From Bdellovibrionales bacterium (GTDB taxonomy: Bacteria > Bdellovibrionota > Bdellovibrionia > Bdellovibrionales > UBA1609), in assembly GCA_023301025.1 (NCBI GenBank), contig JALZUR010000006.1, positions 1-58,650 on the forward strand: DNA of 58,650 nt, given 5' to 3'. Under the pieces are notes generated by a model, which had not been told where the DNA came from, did not search any database, and saw only the letters and a list, made by a program, of their open reading frames with translations. Shown piece by piece: positions 45,248 through 55,252 of this stretch. Position numbers and translations under genes: made by a program. Position 1 is the first letter of the stretch. Every line of letters begins with the position of its first letter.

Positions 45248-47539
45248 TTAAAAAGATTGCATGATAGAAAACTGAAAATCTTGTTCACCTTCACCAATCT
45301 TTTTATTAGGATTAAGTGGAAAGCCCCACTCAAATCTTAAAGGGCCCATAGGAGAGTTCCACCTTACACCAAGTCCCCATGAAGCTCTAAAGTCTTCAAT
45401 TTTAATATCATCATTAGCAATACCAGCATCAAAAAACACCACACCCCTAATACCTGCTTCTTTTACAAGGCCCCATTCAAACTCTAAATTGTAATACAAC
45501 TGTTGTACACCACCAAGAGGAACCTGGGCCCACTCTTCTGGGTGGTTAAGCCCAGCTGCAATTGCTGCGTTTAGACCATCCCTAGACTGTACTCTTTGAG
45601 CGATACTAAAAAAGTCATAACCTCTCACATTGTTAGGTCCACCAAGTCTATAAAGCTCATTCACCGGAACTAAACCAGGCGAGTTGACCATTCCAAAAAC
45701 TAGGTTGTTTCTCCAAACCAAACTACCAACAAGAGGCTTATAGAAGCGAGCATTAGCAGAAAGTTTACTGTAATTTACTTGCCCCCCTATGCCCGTTTGC
45801 TCTAGGGACAATCGTCCAAAATAACCCTTGGTAGGAAAGCGTCTGTCATTTCTTTTGTCATAAACGGCACTTGCAGTTACACCACTCGAGTATCCTTCAG
45901 CATCTGAAAGTCTGTCTTCAGTAAATACATCTGCAATAGTGTTTGAATTACTTCTTAAATTTACCTTTTCAAATTTATACCTTAAAGAAGCTGAGAAGAA
46001 GTCACTGAAACGTCGCCCTAAAGTAAGCCCACCACCTTTTTTAAGATCTTGAAAATCAATAACAAATCGCTGACTGCTGTAGATATTTAATCCCAGAGAA
46101 TAATCTGTATCTCTAAAATAGGGATCTGTGATGTTTATGTTAAATATCTCTTGGAACCGTTGGGCGTAATTTATATTTGCCCCAAAATTAATACCGTAAC
46201 CTAGGAAATTTGTCTGCTGAACAGAACCCTGAAGTGTAAAGCCTTGAAAACCACCATAGCCGGCACCAATATTTAACTGTCCAGTTTGTCTTTCTTCAAC
46301 ATCAATATCAATATCCATAAGACTTGCATCTATGTCAGAACTTTTAGTTTGAAACTCAACATTGTCAAAAAATCCCAAACGTCTAACGTTTGCCAAAGAT
46401 TTTCTTTTTGCAGTTTCATTGTAAAGCTCACCTTCATAGATACGTAGTTCACGCCTAACTACTTTATCTCTAGTAATGCTATTGCCCACAACATCCATTT
46501 CACCAATTCGAACTAATGCACCTTTAGAAATCTTAAAATCAAAATCAACAATCTTTTCGTTGTTGTTGAATTTAGGTATCGGACTAATATTTGCATAAGC
46601 ATAGCCAAGATCACCGTACTTTGCCTGAAGTTTTTGAACATCTTGAATCAAAGCTTCTCTTGAGAAGAACTCTTTAGAACTGATTGAAACTAAATCCAGA
46701 AGCTCTTCGTTTTTAAAGTCCACATCTCCGATAAAGTTTATACCACCTACTTTGTATTTATCACCTTCATTGATATAAAAATTAACAATCAGACTTCTCT
46801 TGTCCGGGGTTAACATCACTTGCGGCTCTGCTACTTGAACATTTGCATAGCCTTCATTTTGATAAATGTATGCGATCACTTCTTTATCTCTTAACATAGC
46901 CTCTTTTTGAAATGATCCACCCATATTAAAAAGGCCAGTTTCTTTAAGAGCCATAACAGACTTTATTTTTTTATCTGACAAAGCCTTATTACCAATAAGA
47001 TTTACTTTATCAATTTTAACCTTATCCCCTTCAGAGATCTTTATATTTAGGTTTTTAGATGAGTCTTCATTTGTTTCTGTAGAAAAACTTGTTTTGACAA
47101 GGTAATAACCTTTTTCAATATATTTTTGAGATACTTTTTCTAAACCTAAGTTTATCTTATTAACATCTAAAAGCTCATTGAGTTTTAGACCAAGTTCTTC
47201 TGATAGTTCTTCATCATCCAAAGCTTTGTTGCCCGAAAAATTAATCTTTTTTACAACAGGCTTTTCTTCAAAAGTGTAGGTCAAAGTACTTGCCGTAAGA
47301 TCCACTTCAATATTATAAAAGAATCCTGTTTGAAAAAGCCTTCGTACATCTTCGGTAACTTGATTCTGATCGACTTTATCGCCTACTTTAAACGTGATTT
47401 TATCTAAAACAGAGCTTTGTTCGATTCTGTTTAAACCAAGAAATTTAAGATTTTTTACAGTCGCAGCCTCTGCAACAGATGAAAAAATCAGCGCAGCTAG
47501 CATAAAGAGTTGAAATACGTTGGATTTTCGACAAAACAT
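45248..47539 (-). CDS. bamA: Outer-membrane protein assembly factor BamA
   Basis: 763 residues. A signal peptide (about 1-25, ending AEA) is followed by five POTRA domains to about residue 420 (starts at VKNLKFLGLNRI, VVKKINFSGNKAL, KVNLIGNKAL, VGGINFIGDVDF and IGEMDVVGNSIT). The 16-strand barrel has the conserved VRGYD near residue 660 and ends FSIMQSF with terminal phenylalanine. BamA folds and inserts beta-barrels in the outer membrane. The adjacent lolD and skp genes complete a normal envelope neighbourhood. Confidence 0.96.
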   Translation of the reverse strand: MFCRKSNVFQLFMLAALIFSSVAEAATVKNLKFLGLNRIEQSSVLDKITFKVGDKVDQNQVTEDVRRLFQTGFFYNIEVDLTASTLTYTFEEKPVVKKINFSGNKALDDEELSEELGLKLNELLDVNKINLGLEKVSQKYIEKGYYLVKTSFSTETNEDSSKNLNIKISEGDKVKIDKVNLIGNKALSDKKIKSVMALKETGLFNMGGSFQKEAMLRDKEVIAYIYQNEGYANVQVAEPQVMLTPDKRSLIVNFYINEGDKYKVGGINFIGDVDFKNEELLDLVSISSKEFFSREALIQDVQKLQAKYGDLGYAYANISPIPKFNNNEKIVDFDFKISKGALVRIGEMDVVGNSITRDKVVRRELRIYEGELYNETAKRKSLANVRRLGFFDNVEFQTKSSDIDASLMDIDIDVEERQTGQLNIGAGYGGFQGFTLQGSVQQTNFLGYGINFGANINYAQRFQEIFNINITDPYFRDTDYSLGLNIYSSQRFVIDFQDLKKGGGLTLGRRFSDFFSASLRYKFEKVNLRSNSNTIADVFTEDRLSDAEGYSSGVTASAVYDKRNDRRFPTKGYFGRLSLEQTGIGGQVNYSKLSANARFYKPLVGSLVWRNNLVFGMVNSPGLVPVNELYRLGGPNNVRGYDFFSIAQRVQSRDGLNAAIAAGLNHPEEWAQVPLGGVQQLYYNLEFEWGLVKEAGIRGVVFFDAGIANDDIKIEDFRASWGLGVRWNSPMGPLRFEWGFPLNPNKKIGEGEQDFQFSIMQSF

Positions 47540-47668
47540 GAGGCCTGACTATAATGAAAAACCTTTAAGTTGAACACATAAAAAAGCTTATCCTTAATGT
47601 AGGACGTCATCTTTCAAGAATATTATTGCGCTTTGCATTAGTGTGGTGATTAGACACTGATGAATCAG

Positions 47669-48340
47669 TTAACTGGACCACCGGCCTTCTTTCATCTCTT
47701 TTGATCTTTGAAATGACTTTGCAAAGTTTCGATCATGGGTAACAACAATCAAACCCACTCCAAGCTCATCAACGATTTGATTAAATGTATCTCTTATAAT
47801 TATGCTGTTCTCTTTATCTAAATTGCCAGTTGGTTCATCAGCTAGTATGAGCTTCGGTTTCATGACTATAGCTCTAGCAATAGCCACTCTTTGCTGCTCT
47901 CCTCCACTTAAAGATGAAGGAAAATAATCAAGTCTATGTGAAAGCCCAAGTTTTTCTAAAAGTTTAGAAGCCTCTTCTAAGCTTTCGGCTTTTGAAAAAC
48001 CTGCAATTCGCATGGGCATGGCTACATTCTCTTGAGCTGTAAACTCACCGAGTAAATAATGAAACTGAAAAACAAAACCAAGACTTTCATTTCTAAACTT
48101 AGCGAGCTCTGTATCATTTTTTTCAGTTAGATTGAGGCCTTCAAAATAAACCTCACCACTTGTTGGCTGATCCAAGCTTCCAATGATTTGCAAAAGTGTT
48201 GATTTACCCACACCAGAACCACCAAGAATAGATAAAGACTCACCTTCGCCAAGCTTGAGGCTTACTCCGTGGAGAACTTTTGTTTCTCTTTCACTGCTTA
48301 AGTATGTTTTAAAAACATCTTCTACTTTAAGTAAAGGCAA
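47669..48340 (-). CDS. lolD: Lipoprotein-releasing ABC transporter ATP-binding protein
   Basis: 223 residues from a TTG behind GAGGAATAAG. It contains Walker [10 protein letters not shown], the signature [14 protein letters not shown], Walker [13 protein letters not shown] and a switch histidine in VVTHDRN. These fit the MacB/LolD type, which extracts lipoproteins from the inner membrane for the Lol pathway. The permease partner LolC/LolE is not in the window. The order lolD-bamA is shared with several deltaproteobacteria and Bdellovibrio relatives. Confidence 0.85.
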   Translation of the reverse strand: MPLLKVEDVFKTYLSSERETKVLHGVSLKLGEGESLSILGGSGVGKSTLLQIIGSLDQPTSGEVYFEGLNLTEKNDTELAKFRNESLGFVFQFHYLLGEFTAQENVAMPMRIAGFSKAESLEEASKLLEKLGLSHRLDYFPSSLSGGEQQRVAIARAIVMKPKLILADEPTGNLDKENSIIIRDTFNQIVDELGVGLIVVTHDRNFAKSFQRSKEMKEGRWSS

Positions 48341-48398
48341 TCTTATTCCTCATCTAATACTTTAACTAAATCTATGAATCATAAAAACTATAGAGTCA

Positions 48399-49403
48399 TC
48401 AATTGCTTAAAATATAATTTTCTGGGTCAACAGGTACCCCATTAACACGAACTTCATAATGCAAGTGTGGCCCTGAAGACCTACCTGTGCTTCCAACCTC
48501 TGCAATCTTTTGCCAACGCTTAACGCGTTCTCCAGTTTTTGCCAAAAGCCTAGAGTTATGAGCAAAGCGAGTGACAATTCCGTAACCATGATCAATAGAA
48601 ACAATTTTACCATAACCCCCTTCACGTCCAGCGTAGGAGACCACTCCATCTGCAGGAGAGTAAACAGGTGTACCTGTCATAGCAGCAAAGTCTAAACCTT
48701 TGTGCATTCTTCTTCTCCCCGTAAAAGGGTCCACTCTGTAACCAAAACCTGAAGAAACCCAACCACCTAGTGTGGGCCTGATACTTGGCGTAGCTTGAAG
48801 TAAGTCTTGTTGAGAGGCCATTTTTTCAAATAAAAGTGTAAGCTCTCGCTCCATTTTTGTGGTTTTATCTCTAGTTGTTTTAAAAAGAAAAGATAGGTCA
48901 GCTTCAGCAATGGGATTTGCAAAAGCAAATTCATAGTTGTTCTTTTTAAATAATGGAAAAGGTCCTTCTCTTCCACTGTCATTTGGATCACTGCCCAAAG
49001 ACTCAGAGGCTTGAGCGTTTACAGAGTCTTCTTCTTTAACTTCAATTAACGGAGCACCTAAACTAAGTTCAAGCTGCCTTTCCGGTTCATTTCCACTAGA
49101 CGTTATAGCCTTTAACTTTCTTGAAAATCTATTCACCTTTTCAAGATCAATATTAACGGCTTCCATCTGCTCAGAAAACCCCTTTAACTTAACTTTTAAT
49201 TCTTTATTTTGCTCTAATAAATAAGAATGCCTTGTGTCTTTAATAACTAAACTAAAGTAATCAAGAATAATAAATATTAAAACAAAAACTGCTAAAAGAC
49301 ATAAAGCACAAATAAATGTGAATGTCGTTTTTGAAAGACTTAAGTTGATGGTTTTTAATCTTTGATCGGAACTAATAAGTATATTAAATTTTTCTTGAGA
49401 CAT
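48399..49403 (-). CDS. M23-family (LytM) peptidoglycan endopeptidase, membrane-anchored
   Basis: 334 residues. One N-terminal membrane segment (about 28-50) is followed by a coiled-coil stretch (about 60-95), an acidic linker and the C-terminal LytM domain (about 220-330). The zinc ligands are visible: HKGLDFA and HLHYEV. GYRVDPFTGRRRMHKG and GRSSGPHLHYEV match the active M23 peptidases, so catalysis is expected. These cut peptidoglycan cross-links in the periplasm. It lies nine bases after the PP2C gene, before lolD. Confidence 0.92.
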   Translation of the reverse strand: MSQEKFNILISSDQRLKTINLSLSKTTFTFICALCLLAVFVLIFIILDYFSLVIKDTRHSYLLEQNKELKVKLKGFSEQMEAVNIDLEKVNRFSRKLKAITSSGNEPERQLELSLGAPLIEVKEEDSVNAQASESLGSDPNDSGREGPFPLFKKNNYEFAFANPIAEADLSFLFKTTRDKTTKMERELTLLFEKMASQQDLLQATPSIRPTLGGWVSSGFGYRVDPFTGRRRMHKGLDFAAMTGTPVYSPADGVVSYAGREGGYGKIVSIDHGYGIVTRFAHNSRLLAKTGERVKRWQKIAEVGSTGRSSGPHLHYEVRVNGVPVDPENYILSN

Positions 49404-49412
49404 GGACTACCC

Positions 49413-50141
49413 TTATGACTCTACGTGAATAAAAAGACAAGTGATGTTGTCTTCACCACCTTTTGTGTTGGCCTCATTTATGAGTTCATCAACATAAGTA
49501 TCTAACTTGCCATTCTTGTATCTACTAAGCATCCAATCCTCATCAATCATGCCATGAAGGCCATCAGAACAAAGCATATAAGCTTCACCCGCCATAAGCT
49601 TGCGATCAAAAATATCAACTTCAACCTCTGGCTGAAAACCTATACATCTTGTGATAACATTTTTACCAACATGCTCAGCCTGCTCATCGGTGATTATGCC
49701 TGCTCTAAGTTTTTCGTTAACAAGTGAATGGTCTTCTGTAGCCACCCAAAGCTCCCCTTCTGTGTATAAATATGCTCTAGAGTCCCCAACATTTGCGATA
49801 TAAACACGCCCTTCTTTGATATAAATACACACCAAAGTTGTGCCCATGCCTTTTAAGCTTTTACTTCCCTGAGCAGGTTTATTTGCCTCTAAATGAACCA
49901 TCCTTGTGGCCTCTTGAAAGCCTTTAATTAAAAGTTCACTTGGGTTGTACTCTGCGTGATTTTCAGAAACAAACGTCCTTAAAGTGTCACAAGCCAATCG
50001 TGAAGCAACTTCCCCGCCTTTATGACCACCCATCCCGTCGGCAACGATAAACAAGCTATTTTTCCCATCCATGACCATTGAATCCTGGTTCATTTTTCGC
50101 CGTCTTCCAATGTCTGTTTTACCAAAGAACTTTAAACGCAT
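49413..50141 (-). CDS. PP2C-family protein serine/threonine phosphatase
   Basis: 242 residues. All the metal-site motifs are present: GRRRKMNQDS at the start, IVADGMGGHKGGEVAS, ANVGDSRAYLY, LCSDGLHGMID and GGEDNITCLF. The stand-alone small PP2C form removes phosphate from Ser/Thr residues, typically against Hanks-type kinases, none of which lie in the window. It is the first gene of the envelope run and divergent from the TonB-like gene with 88 bases between. Confidence 0.93.
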   Translation of the reverse strand: MRLKFFGKTDIGRRRKMNQDSMVMDGKNSLFIVADGMGGHKGGEVASRLACDTLRTFVSENHAEYNPSELLIKGFQEATRMVHLEANKPAQGSKSLKGMGTTLVCIYIKEGRVYIANVGDSRAYLYTEGELWVATEDHSLVNEKLRAGIITDEQAEHVGKNVITRCIGFQPEVEVDIFDRKLMAGEAYMLCSDGLHGMIDEDWMLSRYKNGKLDTYVDELINEANTKGGEDNITCLFIHVES

Positions 50142-50229
50142 ATACTAAGACTAGATTACTTTTGTAAGCTTTCCAAGTTGCAAAAAGAATGCTTTAAAAG
50201 TGGTCACAACTCACCGATAGTAGTAAACA

Positions 50230-51267
50230 ATGAAGAACAAAAAACCCAGCACATATATATGGTTTGCTTTGGCCTCACTGGCTCTTCATTTTATTGTATT
50301 TTACGGTCTTCTTTTTATTAATGATTTTTTAATCTATTCAGAGCTTTTTAAACGCCTTGATCATAGTATTGAAGATAAGACCAAAGATTTAAGCACCCAA
50401 ATTGAACTTATTGATATAAATAAAAAACAATTTGTTGAGCAAGACAAAACTGAAGATGGAGAAACGCCTAAAGAAGCTGACTACCTAAGTCAGTCTGATC
50501 AGTTAGTAAAAAAAGAAACCAAAGCACGAGTTAACGACGCTTTTAAAAATTCAAAAGCCTCAAATGCACGCCCTGCAAAATCAGCTAAAGCTAGTGAAAC
50601 CTCTAAAACGCAAAATCAAAAACAAAGCCTCAAAAATATTACAGCCTCAAAAAATAAAAAAGCAGGACAAAAAACACAAGCACAATTTCTTTTATCAAAA
50701 CGACCAAGTCTTTACAGTCAGAATAAAAAACTTAACCCACTTGGTGTTCAAGGCCTTGAGCCCTCAAATAATTTAGATGAAATTCATAAAAGACAAGAGG
50801 CTCTACAACAACAAGCTGCTGAGCAACTAATACGCCCACCACTTTTGCAACAGGCTCTTGCAGGTGCTGCACCAAGTTCAACAGATGATTATTTAGAGGA
50901 TGTTATTGATGGAGATTTTACACGCTTAAACACCAGGCGCTTTAAACACTACTCATTCTACTCAAGGGTTAAAGAACAACTCAGGAGTCATTGGAACCCT
51001 TTAATTAGACAAGAGGTGTATTTTGTCTACTCAACAACAAGATCTTTGGCTTCTTTAGGAAAACGAAGAACAACCCTTAGAGTTACTTTAGATAAAAAAG
51101 GTTACTTAAAAAAAATTGAACTCTTAACCTCTTCTGACAATAAAAAAGTCGACAATGCCGCTATTCAGGCTTTTAGGACAGCAGCTCCTTTTCCGAACCC
51201 ACCTTCTGAACTTCTTGAAAAAGATGGTTATATGCGTGTTTTTTGGGACTTCGTGTTAGAGACCTAA
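50230..51267 (+). CDS. TonB-like (energy transducer) protein with long linker
   Basis: 345 residues. A single membrane segment (about 13-35) is followed by a long lysine/glutamine/serine-rich linker (60-190), probably disordered. The C-terminal about 110 residues resemble a TonB domain (SRVKEQLRSHWNPLIRQ, TLRVTLDKKGYLKKIELL, AIQAFRTAAPFPNPP). It could span the periplasm and pull on an outer-membrane partner. No exbB/exbD is present. Its stop is 21 bases before the dehydrogenase start, so cotranscription is likely but a functional link is not obvious. Confidence 0.78.
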   Translation: MKNKKPSTYIWFALASLALHFIVFYGLLFINDFLIYSELFKRLDHSIEDKTKDLSTQIELIDINKKQFVEQDKTEDGETPKEADYLSQSDQLVKKETKARVNDAFKNSKASNARPAKSAKASETSKTQNQKQSLKNITASKNKKAGQKTQAQFLLSKRPSLYSQNKKLNPLGVQGLEPSNNLDEIHKRQEALQQQAAEQLIRPPLLQQALAGAAPSSTDDYLEDVIDGDFTRLNTRRFKHYSFYSRVKEQLRSHWNPLIRQEVYFVYSTTRSLASLGKRRTTLRVTLDKKGYLKKIELLTSSDNKKVDNAAIQAFRTAAPFPNPPSELLEKDGYMRVFWDFVLET

Positions 51268-51288
51268 GTTATCTGAAACATTGACTTT

Positions 51289-54102
51289 ATGGACCCTAAC
51301 AGTTTGGATTATGTAGAATTCAAACTTTTACTAAGGTGTCACATGGACTTTGATTTTAGCCCCTCAAAAAGTATTTTAAAAAGAGCGCATTACCTCGCCA
51401 ATCAAATGATTTTTTCAGCAAACTACGAAAGAGAAAAATCTAAGGGAGATCCCAAAGTTGGTGGTCACAGCTCTGGTAGTTCAAGCGCTCTTCACATTAT
51501 GGGCGCACTGCACTTGTATGTAAAATCAAGTTTTGATCACATTGCAAACAAGCCCCATGCTTCTCCTGCAGATCACGCCTTTAACTATCTTTTAGATCTA
51601 CTTCTTAAAAAAGACCTAACAAAGCTATCTCTTGAAGATTGCAACATTGCAATGAAAGGACTACGTGCTTTTTCTAAGAATGGCGAACCTGTTTTTCAAT
51701 CCTATCACTCAGCATTCGATCCTGATCAGCACAACTTCTTTCCATCTGGTACCGTTGGAATACCCCCTGTTAATGCAGGCTATCTTGCCCTTGCTTATAG
51801 ATTTGCGAAAAAAAATGGATTTAAAGTCCCTGACGCTCATTTTTGGTGCCTCATAGGAGACGCTGAATTTAGAGAGGGCTCTTTGTTTGAAGCTGTTCCT
51901 GATTTTGCAGAAAGAGAGCTTGGAAACCTAACTTGGATTGTAGATTACAATCGTCAAAGTCTTGATGGTCATCGTATGATCAATCAAAAAACTCTTGGTT
52001 TTAGTGATGCTACACGAATTGCAAAAACAATGGAGGCTAATGGCTGGGAGGTCATACACCTTCAACACGGCAGCAAGAGGCTTGATCTTTTTAAACAAGA
52101 AAATGGTGAGAGTTTTAAAAAGGCTTTAGAAACTGAAATTGATGACTATACACTTCAATCTCTACTCTTAGTTAAAGACCCTAAAGAACTTGTAGATGCA
52201 CTTAAAAAAGACTTTGCTAGCCTTAAAGGTTTTTTAACAAAAGCAGATCCTCAAAAAGTTTGGGATGCTCTAAGAGACTTTGGTGGCCATGATTTAGATT
52301 TAGTCACTAAAGCTTTAATAAAAACCAAAAAATCTACTGATCGTCCTTCAATTATTGTAGCGCACACTCTTAAAGGCTGGGGCTTAGAAATGGCCGCACA
52401 AAGTGGAAATCACTCAGCACTTCCTAGCAAAGATGAGATGTTACAGCTAAGAAAAGCTACGGGACTTACAGAAGACTATGGCAGATTCAAAGCTGGAACT
52501 ACCGAAGCTAAGTTTTTAAAAAAACGTGGAGATGCACTTTATAAAGAGATCAAAGAGCAAAACAAAATCAAGTCTGACAATACTAAAAAATACAAAAAAG
52601 AAATTGGTGAGAAGCTACCAGATACTTTAGGTATCAATTTAAAAATGGCGAGCTATCCACACACCCAATGGATGCTTGGACAGCTCACTTCTAAACTTAC
52701 AAGACTTGCCAATGCATCGGCTAAAGATTTAAACGACAGTGAAAAGCTTTGGAAAGAAGCTTCTGAAATGATGGTTTATATGGCGCCAGATGTAGGAACC
52801 AGCACAAACTTAAACCCTTCAATGGATGGTAAAATCTATCAATCAAACGAGCACGACGACAAAGAGAGTGAATACGGGGTTAAAGATAAAAAACAACCAG
52901 ATCTTATCCCCGGAGAAGATAAATCAGATCGTTTTTTAAGATTTGAAATTGTTGAAGCCAACACCATGTCGTGCATGGGATCTTTTGGACGTTTAAGAGA
53001 CACGTTAGGCATACCCGTTATGCCTCTTATGACTGTTTATGATTTCTTTTTAAAGCGTGCCCATGATCAGTACTTTTACAATCTCTACTGGAAATCAAGT
53101 TATATTGCCGCTGGTACACCTTCTGGTGTTACTCTGTCTCCTGAAGGAGCTCAACACGGTTGGAAATCAGACTTTCAAATTCCAAATCAAATCACTTGGG
53201 AGCCCTTTTTCTGCCAAGAGCTTGATTGGATTTTTTGTGACAGCTTAAAAAAGCATTTTCTTTTCGAAAATGATGAACGCAGTGGAACGCTCGTTAGAGC
53301 CGTAACTCGCGGTGCTGAGCAAAAAGATTTTTTAAAGTACTTAAAAAAACAACTTAGATTCAAACAAAACTTTTCAGGTGAGTTAAACTTTAAAGACTCT
53401 GGTGTTTCAGGCGGGACGGATGAAAGCACTGTAAAAGCCTTAAGTGATACAGAGATTTTTGAAGTTATCAGAAATGAAGTATTAAGTGGAGCTTACAAAC
53501 TTATAGACTACTCAGGCTTTTCTGGTTATGTCCCTGGAGAAAATGTTGTAAATATCTTCTCTTTAGGGTCACTTACAACGGAAGCTATTAAAGCTTCTAA
53601 CGAACTTTTAAAGCAAGGTATTTTTGCAAATGTAATTGTTGTTACAAGTCCTGATCTTTTAGCAGGTAATTTAGCTTTTAAGAACAACTTCAGTTATTTA
53701 AAAAATCACTTGCTTGTAAACTCTGATCTTCACTTGGTTGAAAAAGAGGGCTTAAGCCAAGCTGATGCTTTAACTCTTTCTGCAAGGCGAGTTCCAATTG
53801 TGAGTGTGCATGACGGAGAACCAGGGCTTTTAGATAATTTAGGTTCAATCGTTGGTGTAAAGCATGAGGCTTTAGCTATAAGGAAGCACTCAAAGTGCGG
53901 AACTCCAGAAGATGTTTATGCCTATCACGGTATAGATTCTAAATCTGTTGTTACAGCATGTGGCAAAGCTTTAAGTGAAACAGCTTTAGAAGAGGTAAGA
54001 ATATCTGCCTCTGTGCTTAAAAAGCTTAAGCCAAGTGACGCACCAAAAAATAACGAAAACTGGGAAAGTCTTTGGCCAGAAACCCCAGGCACAAGACACT
54101 GA
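51289..54102 (+). CDS. aceE: Pyruvate dehydrogenase E1 component, AceE type (divergent)
   Basis: 937 residues, somewhat longer than the about 890 of the E. coli enzyme. The thiamine diphosphate motif is visible as CLIGDAEFREGSLFE, ending NRQSLDG. Other AceE-like segments are GGHSSGSSSA near residue 60, IVAHTLKGWGLEMAAQ and SPEGAQHGW in the C-terminal half. The order (cofactor-binding half, pyrimidine half, C-terminal domain) fits homodimeric E1. It should decarboxylate pyruvate and feed E2, but no aceF or lpd is in the window. Many positions differ from the classic sequence, so a relaxed 2-oxoacid specificity cannot be excluded. Confidence 0.8.
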   Translation: MDPNSLDYVEFKLLLRCHMDFDFSPSKSILKRAHYLANQMIFSANYEREKSKGDPKVGGHSSGSSSALHIMGALHLYVKSSFDHIANKPHASPADHAFNYLLDLLLKKDLTKLSLEDCNIAMKGLRAFSKNGEPVFQSYHSAFDPDQHNFFPSGTVGIPPVNAGYLALAYRFAKKNGFKVPDAHFWCLIGDAEFREGSLFEAVPDFAERELGNLTWIVDYNRQSLDGHRMINQKTLGFSDATRIAKTMEANGWEVIHLQHGSKRLDLFKQENGESFKKALETEIDDYTLQSLLLVKDPKELVDALKKDFASLKGFLTKADPQKVWDALRDFGGHDLDLVTKALIKTKKSTDRPSIIVAHTLKGWGLEMAAQSGNHSALPSKDEMLQLRKATGLTEDYGRFKAGTTEAKFLKKRGDALYKEIKEQNKIKSDNTKKYKKEIGEKLPDTLGINLKMASYPHTQWMLGQLTSKLTRLANASAKDLNDSEKLWKEASEMMVYMAPDVGTSTNLNPSMDGKIYQSNEHDDKESEYGVKDKKQPDLIPGEDKSDRFLRFEIVEANTMSCMGSFGRLRDTLGIPVMPLMTVYDFFLKRAHDQYFYNLYWKSSYIAAGTPSGVTLSPEGAQHGWKSDFQIPNQITWEPFFCQELDWIFCDSLKKHFLFENDERSGTLVRAVTRGAEQKDFLKYLKKQLRFKQNFSGELNFKDSGVSGGTDESTVKALSDTEIFEVIRNEVLSGAYKLIDYSGFSGYVPGENVVNIFSLGSLTTEAIKASNELLKQGIFANVIVVTSPDLLAGNLAFKNNFSYLKNHLLVNSDLHLVEKEGLSQADALTLSARRVPIVSVHDGEPGLLDNLGSIVGVKHEALAIRKHSKCGTPEDVYAYHGIDSKSVVTACGKALSETALEEVRISASVLKKLKPSDAPKNNENWESLWPETPGTRH

Positions 54103-54114
54103 TAAAATTATAAA

Positions 54115-54399
54115 GTGAGAACATTGCCTTTTCTTTTGCTAGCCTTGGCCTTTACAGTAGCCACCATTTTTTGTGTGACTACTGAGTCTTTAAGTCATAG
54201 TTTTGAAATCATAAGCGCTCTTAACTGGGGAAAGCTTATGCTTATAGATCTATATCTAGGATTCTTGGTTTTTGCTGCTTTAGTTTTTTATATTGAAAAA
54301 TCATTTTTAAAAGCGATTGCATGGTTAACTCCATGTTTGATTTTTGGAAACTCAATTTCACTTATCTATATCTTCTTTAGACTTTTTAAACAAAAATAA
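54115..54399 (+). CDS. Small integral membrane protein, unrecognised
   Basis: 94 residues from a GTG 12 bases after the aceE stop. Three hydrophobic segments (about 3-22, 38-60 and 68-90), with a conserved-looking ESLSH loop and WGKLMLIDLYLGF in the centre. It resembles small uncharacterised bacterial membrane proteins, but I cannot name the family with confidence. It is likely in the same transcript as aceE. No charged catalytic motif is seen. Confidence 0.6.
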   Translation: MRTLPFLLLALAFTVATIFCVTTESLSHSFEIISALNWGKLMLIDLYLGFLVFAALVFYIEKSFLKAIAWLTPCLIFGNSISLIYIFFRLFKQK

Positions 54400-54419
54400 C
54401 CTAATTGAGTTGATAGAAT

Positions 54420-55247
54420 ATGAATGAATTCTCAAATTTAACGAATAAAAGCGGCAAACGTAAAGACTGGTACAGCTTAGACTTTGTAAAAGTCTTTTGT
54501 AATGTTATAAACCCAAATGAGTTTTACTTTAAAAATAAAGATTTTATAAAAGCATACAAAGACGCTTATTTAAAACTTGAGCTAAAAGATCGCTTAAAAC
54601 ACATAGCGAAACTTATTGATCAGTTTATACAAAAAGATCACAAAACTAAAATTAAGATACTAAAAGCACTCTTAAATGAAGAGTTAATAGAAGAGCAAGG
54701 CATGTTTGATCATGGCTATCATCTCTACCCTGTATCTCAGTGGATTGAAAAAAACTTTGATTCAGATGTTACTGAAAATCTTAGATTTATTGAAGAAATA
54801 ACAAAACGATTTACTGGTGAATGGGCCATACGACCCATTGCAAATTCCTTTGAAGGTCTTGTTTTAAAGCAAGCAAAGCTATGGGCAAAAAGTGATAACT
54901 TTCATTTAAGACGTCTTTCGTCTGAAGGGCTTAGACCAAAACTTCCTTGGGGTACTAGCATCGCTTGGGTAACAGAAAATCCTAAGAAAATTATGCCTAT
55001 TTACAACATCTTGCGAAACGATAAAAGCTTATATGTAAGAAGATCAGTCGCTAATTCTCTAGGAGATATCATAAAGGTAGATGAAGAATTAGCTTTTAAA
55101 ACACTTAACTCCTGGCTTTTAAAAAAACACACAAAAGAAAACCTATGGGTTATCAGACATGCCATAAGATATCCTTTAAAACACAAAGTTCCTAAGTATT
55201 TAAAAATGCAAGAGGAACTTATAAAACACAGAAGCAGGTTTAAATAA
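54420..55247 (+). CDS. HEAT-repeat DNA alkylation repair protein, AlkC-like
   Basis: 275 residues, all helical. The central stretch HLRRLSSEGLRPKLPWG is the characteristic signature of the AlkC/AlkD group (COG4335), followed by HEAT-like helices (YVRRSVANSLGDI, LWVIRHAIRYPL). AlkC proteins remove 3-methyladenine and similar alkylated bases from DNA. The length agrees with a shortened AlkC form. It follows the small membrane protein by 20 bases. A T-rich hairpin follows the stop. Confidence 0.8.
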   Translation: MNEFSNLTNKSGKRKDWYSLDFVKVFCNVINPNEFYFKNKDFIKAYKDAYLKLELKDRLKHIAKLIDQFIQKDHKTKIKILKALLNEELIEEQGMFDHGYHLYPVSQWIEKNFDSDVTENLRFIEEITKRFTGEWAIRPIANSFEGLVLKQAKLWAKSDNFHLRRLSSEGLRPKLPWGTSIAWVTENPKKIMPIYNILRNDKSLYVRRSVANSLGDIIKVDEELAFKTLNSWLLKKHTKENLWVIRHAIRYPLKHKVPKYLKMQEELIKHRSRFK

Positions 55248-55252
55248 GTAAT

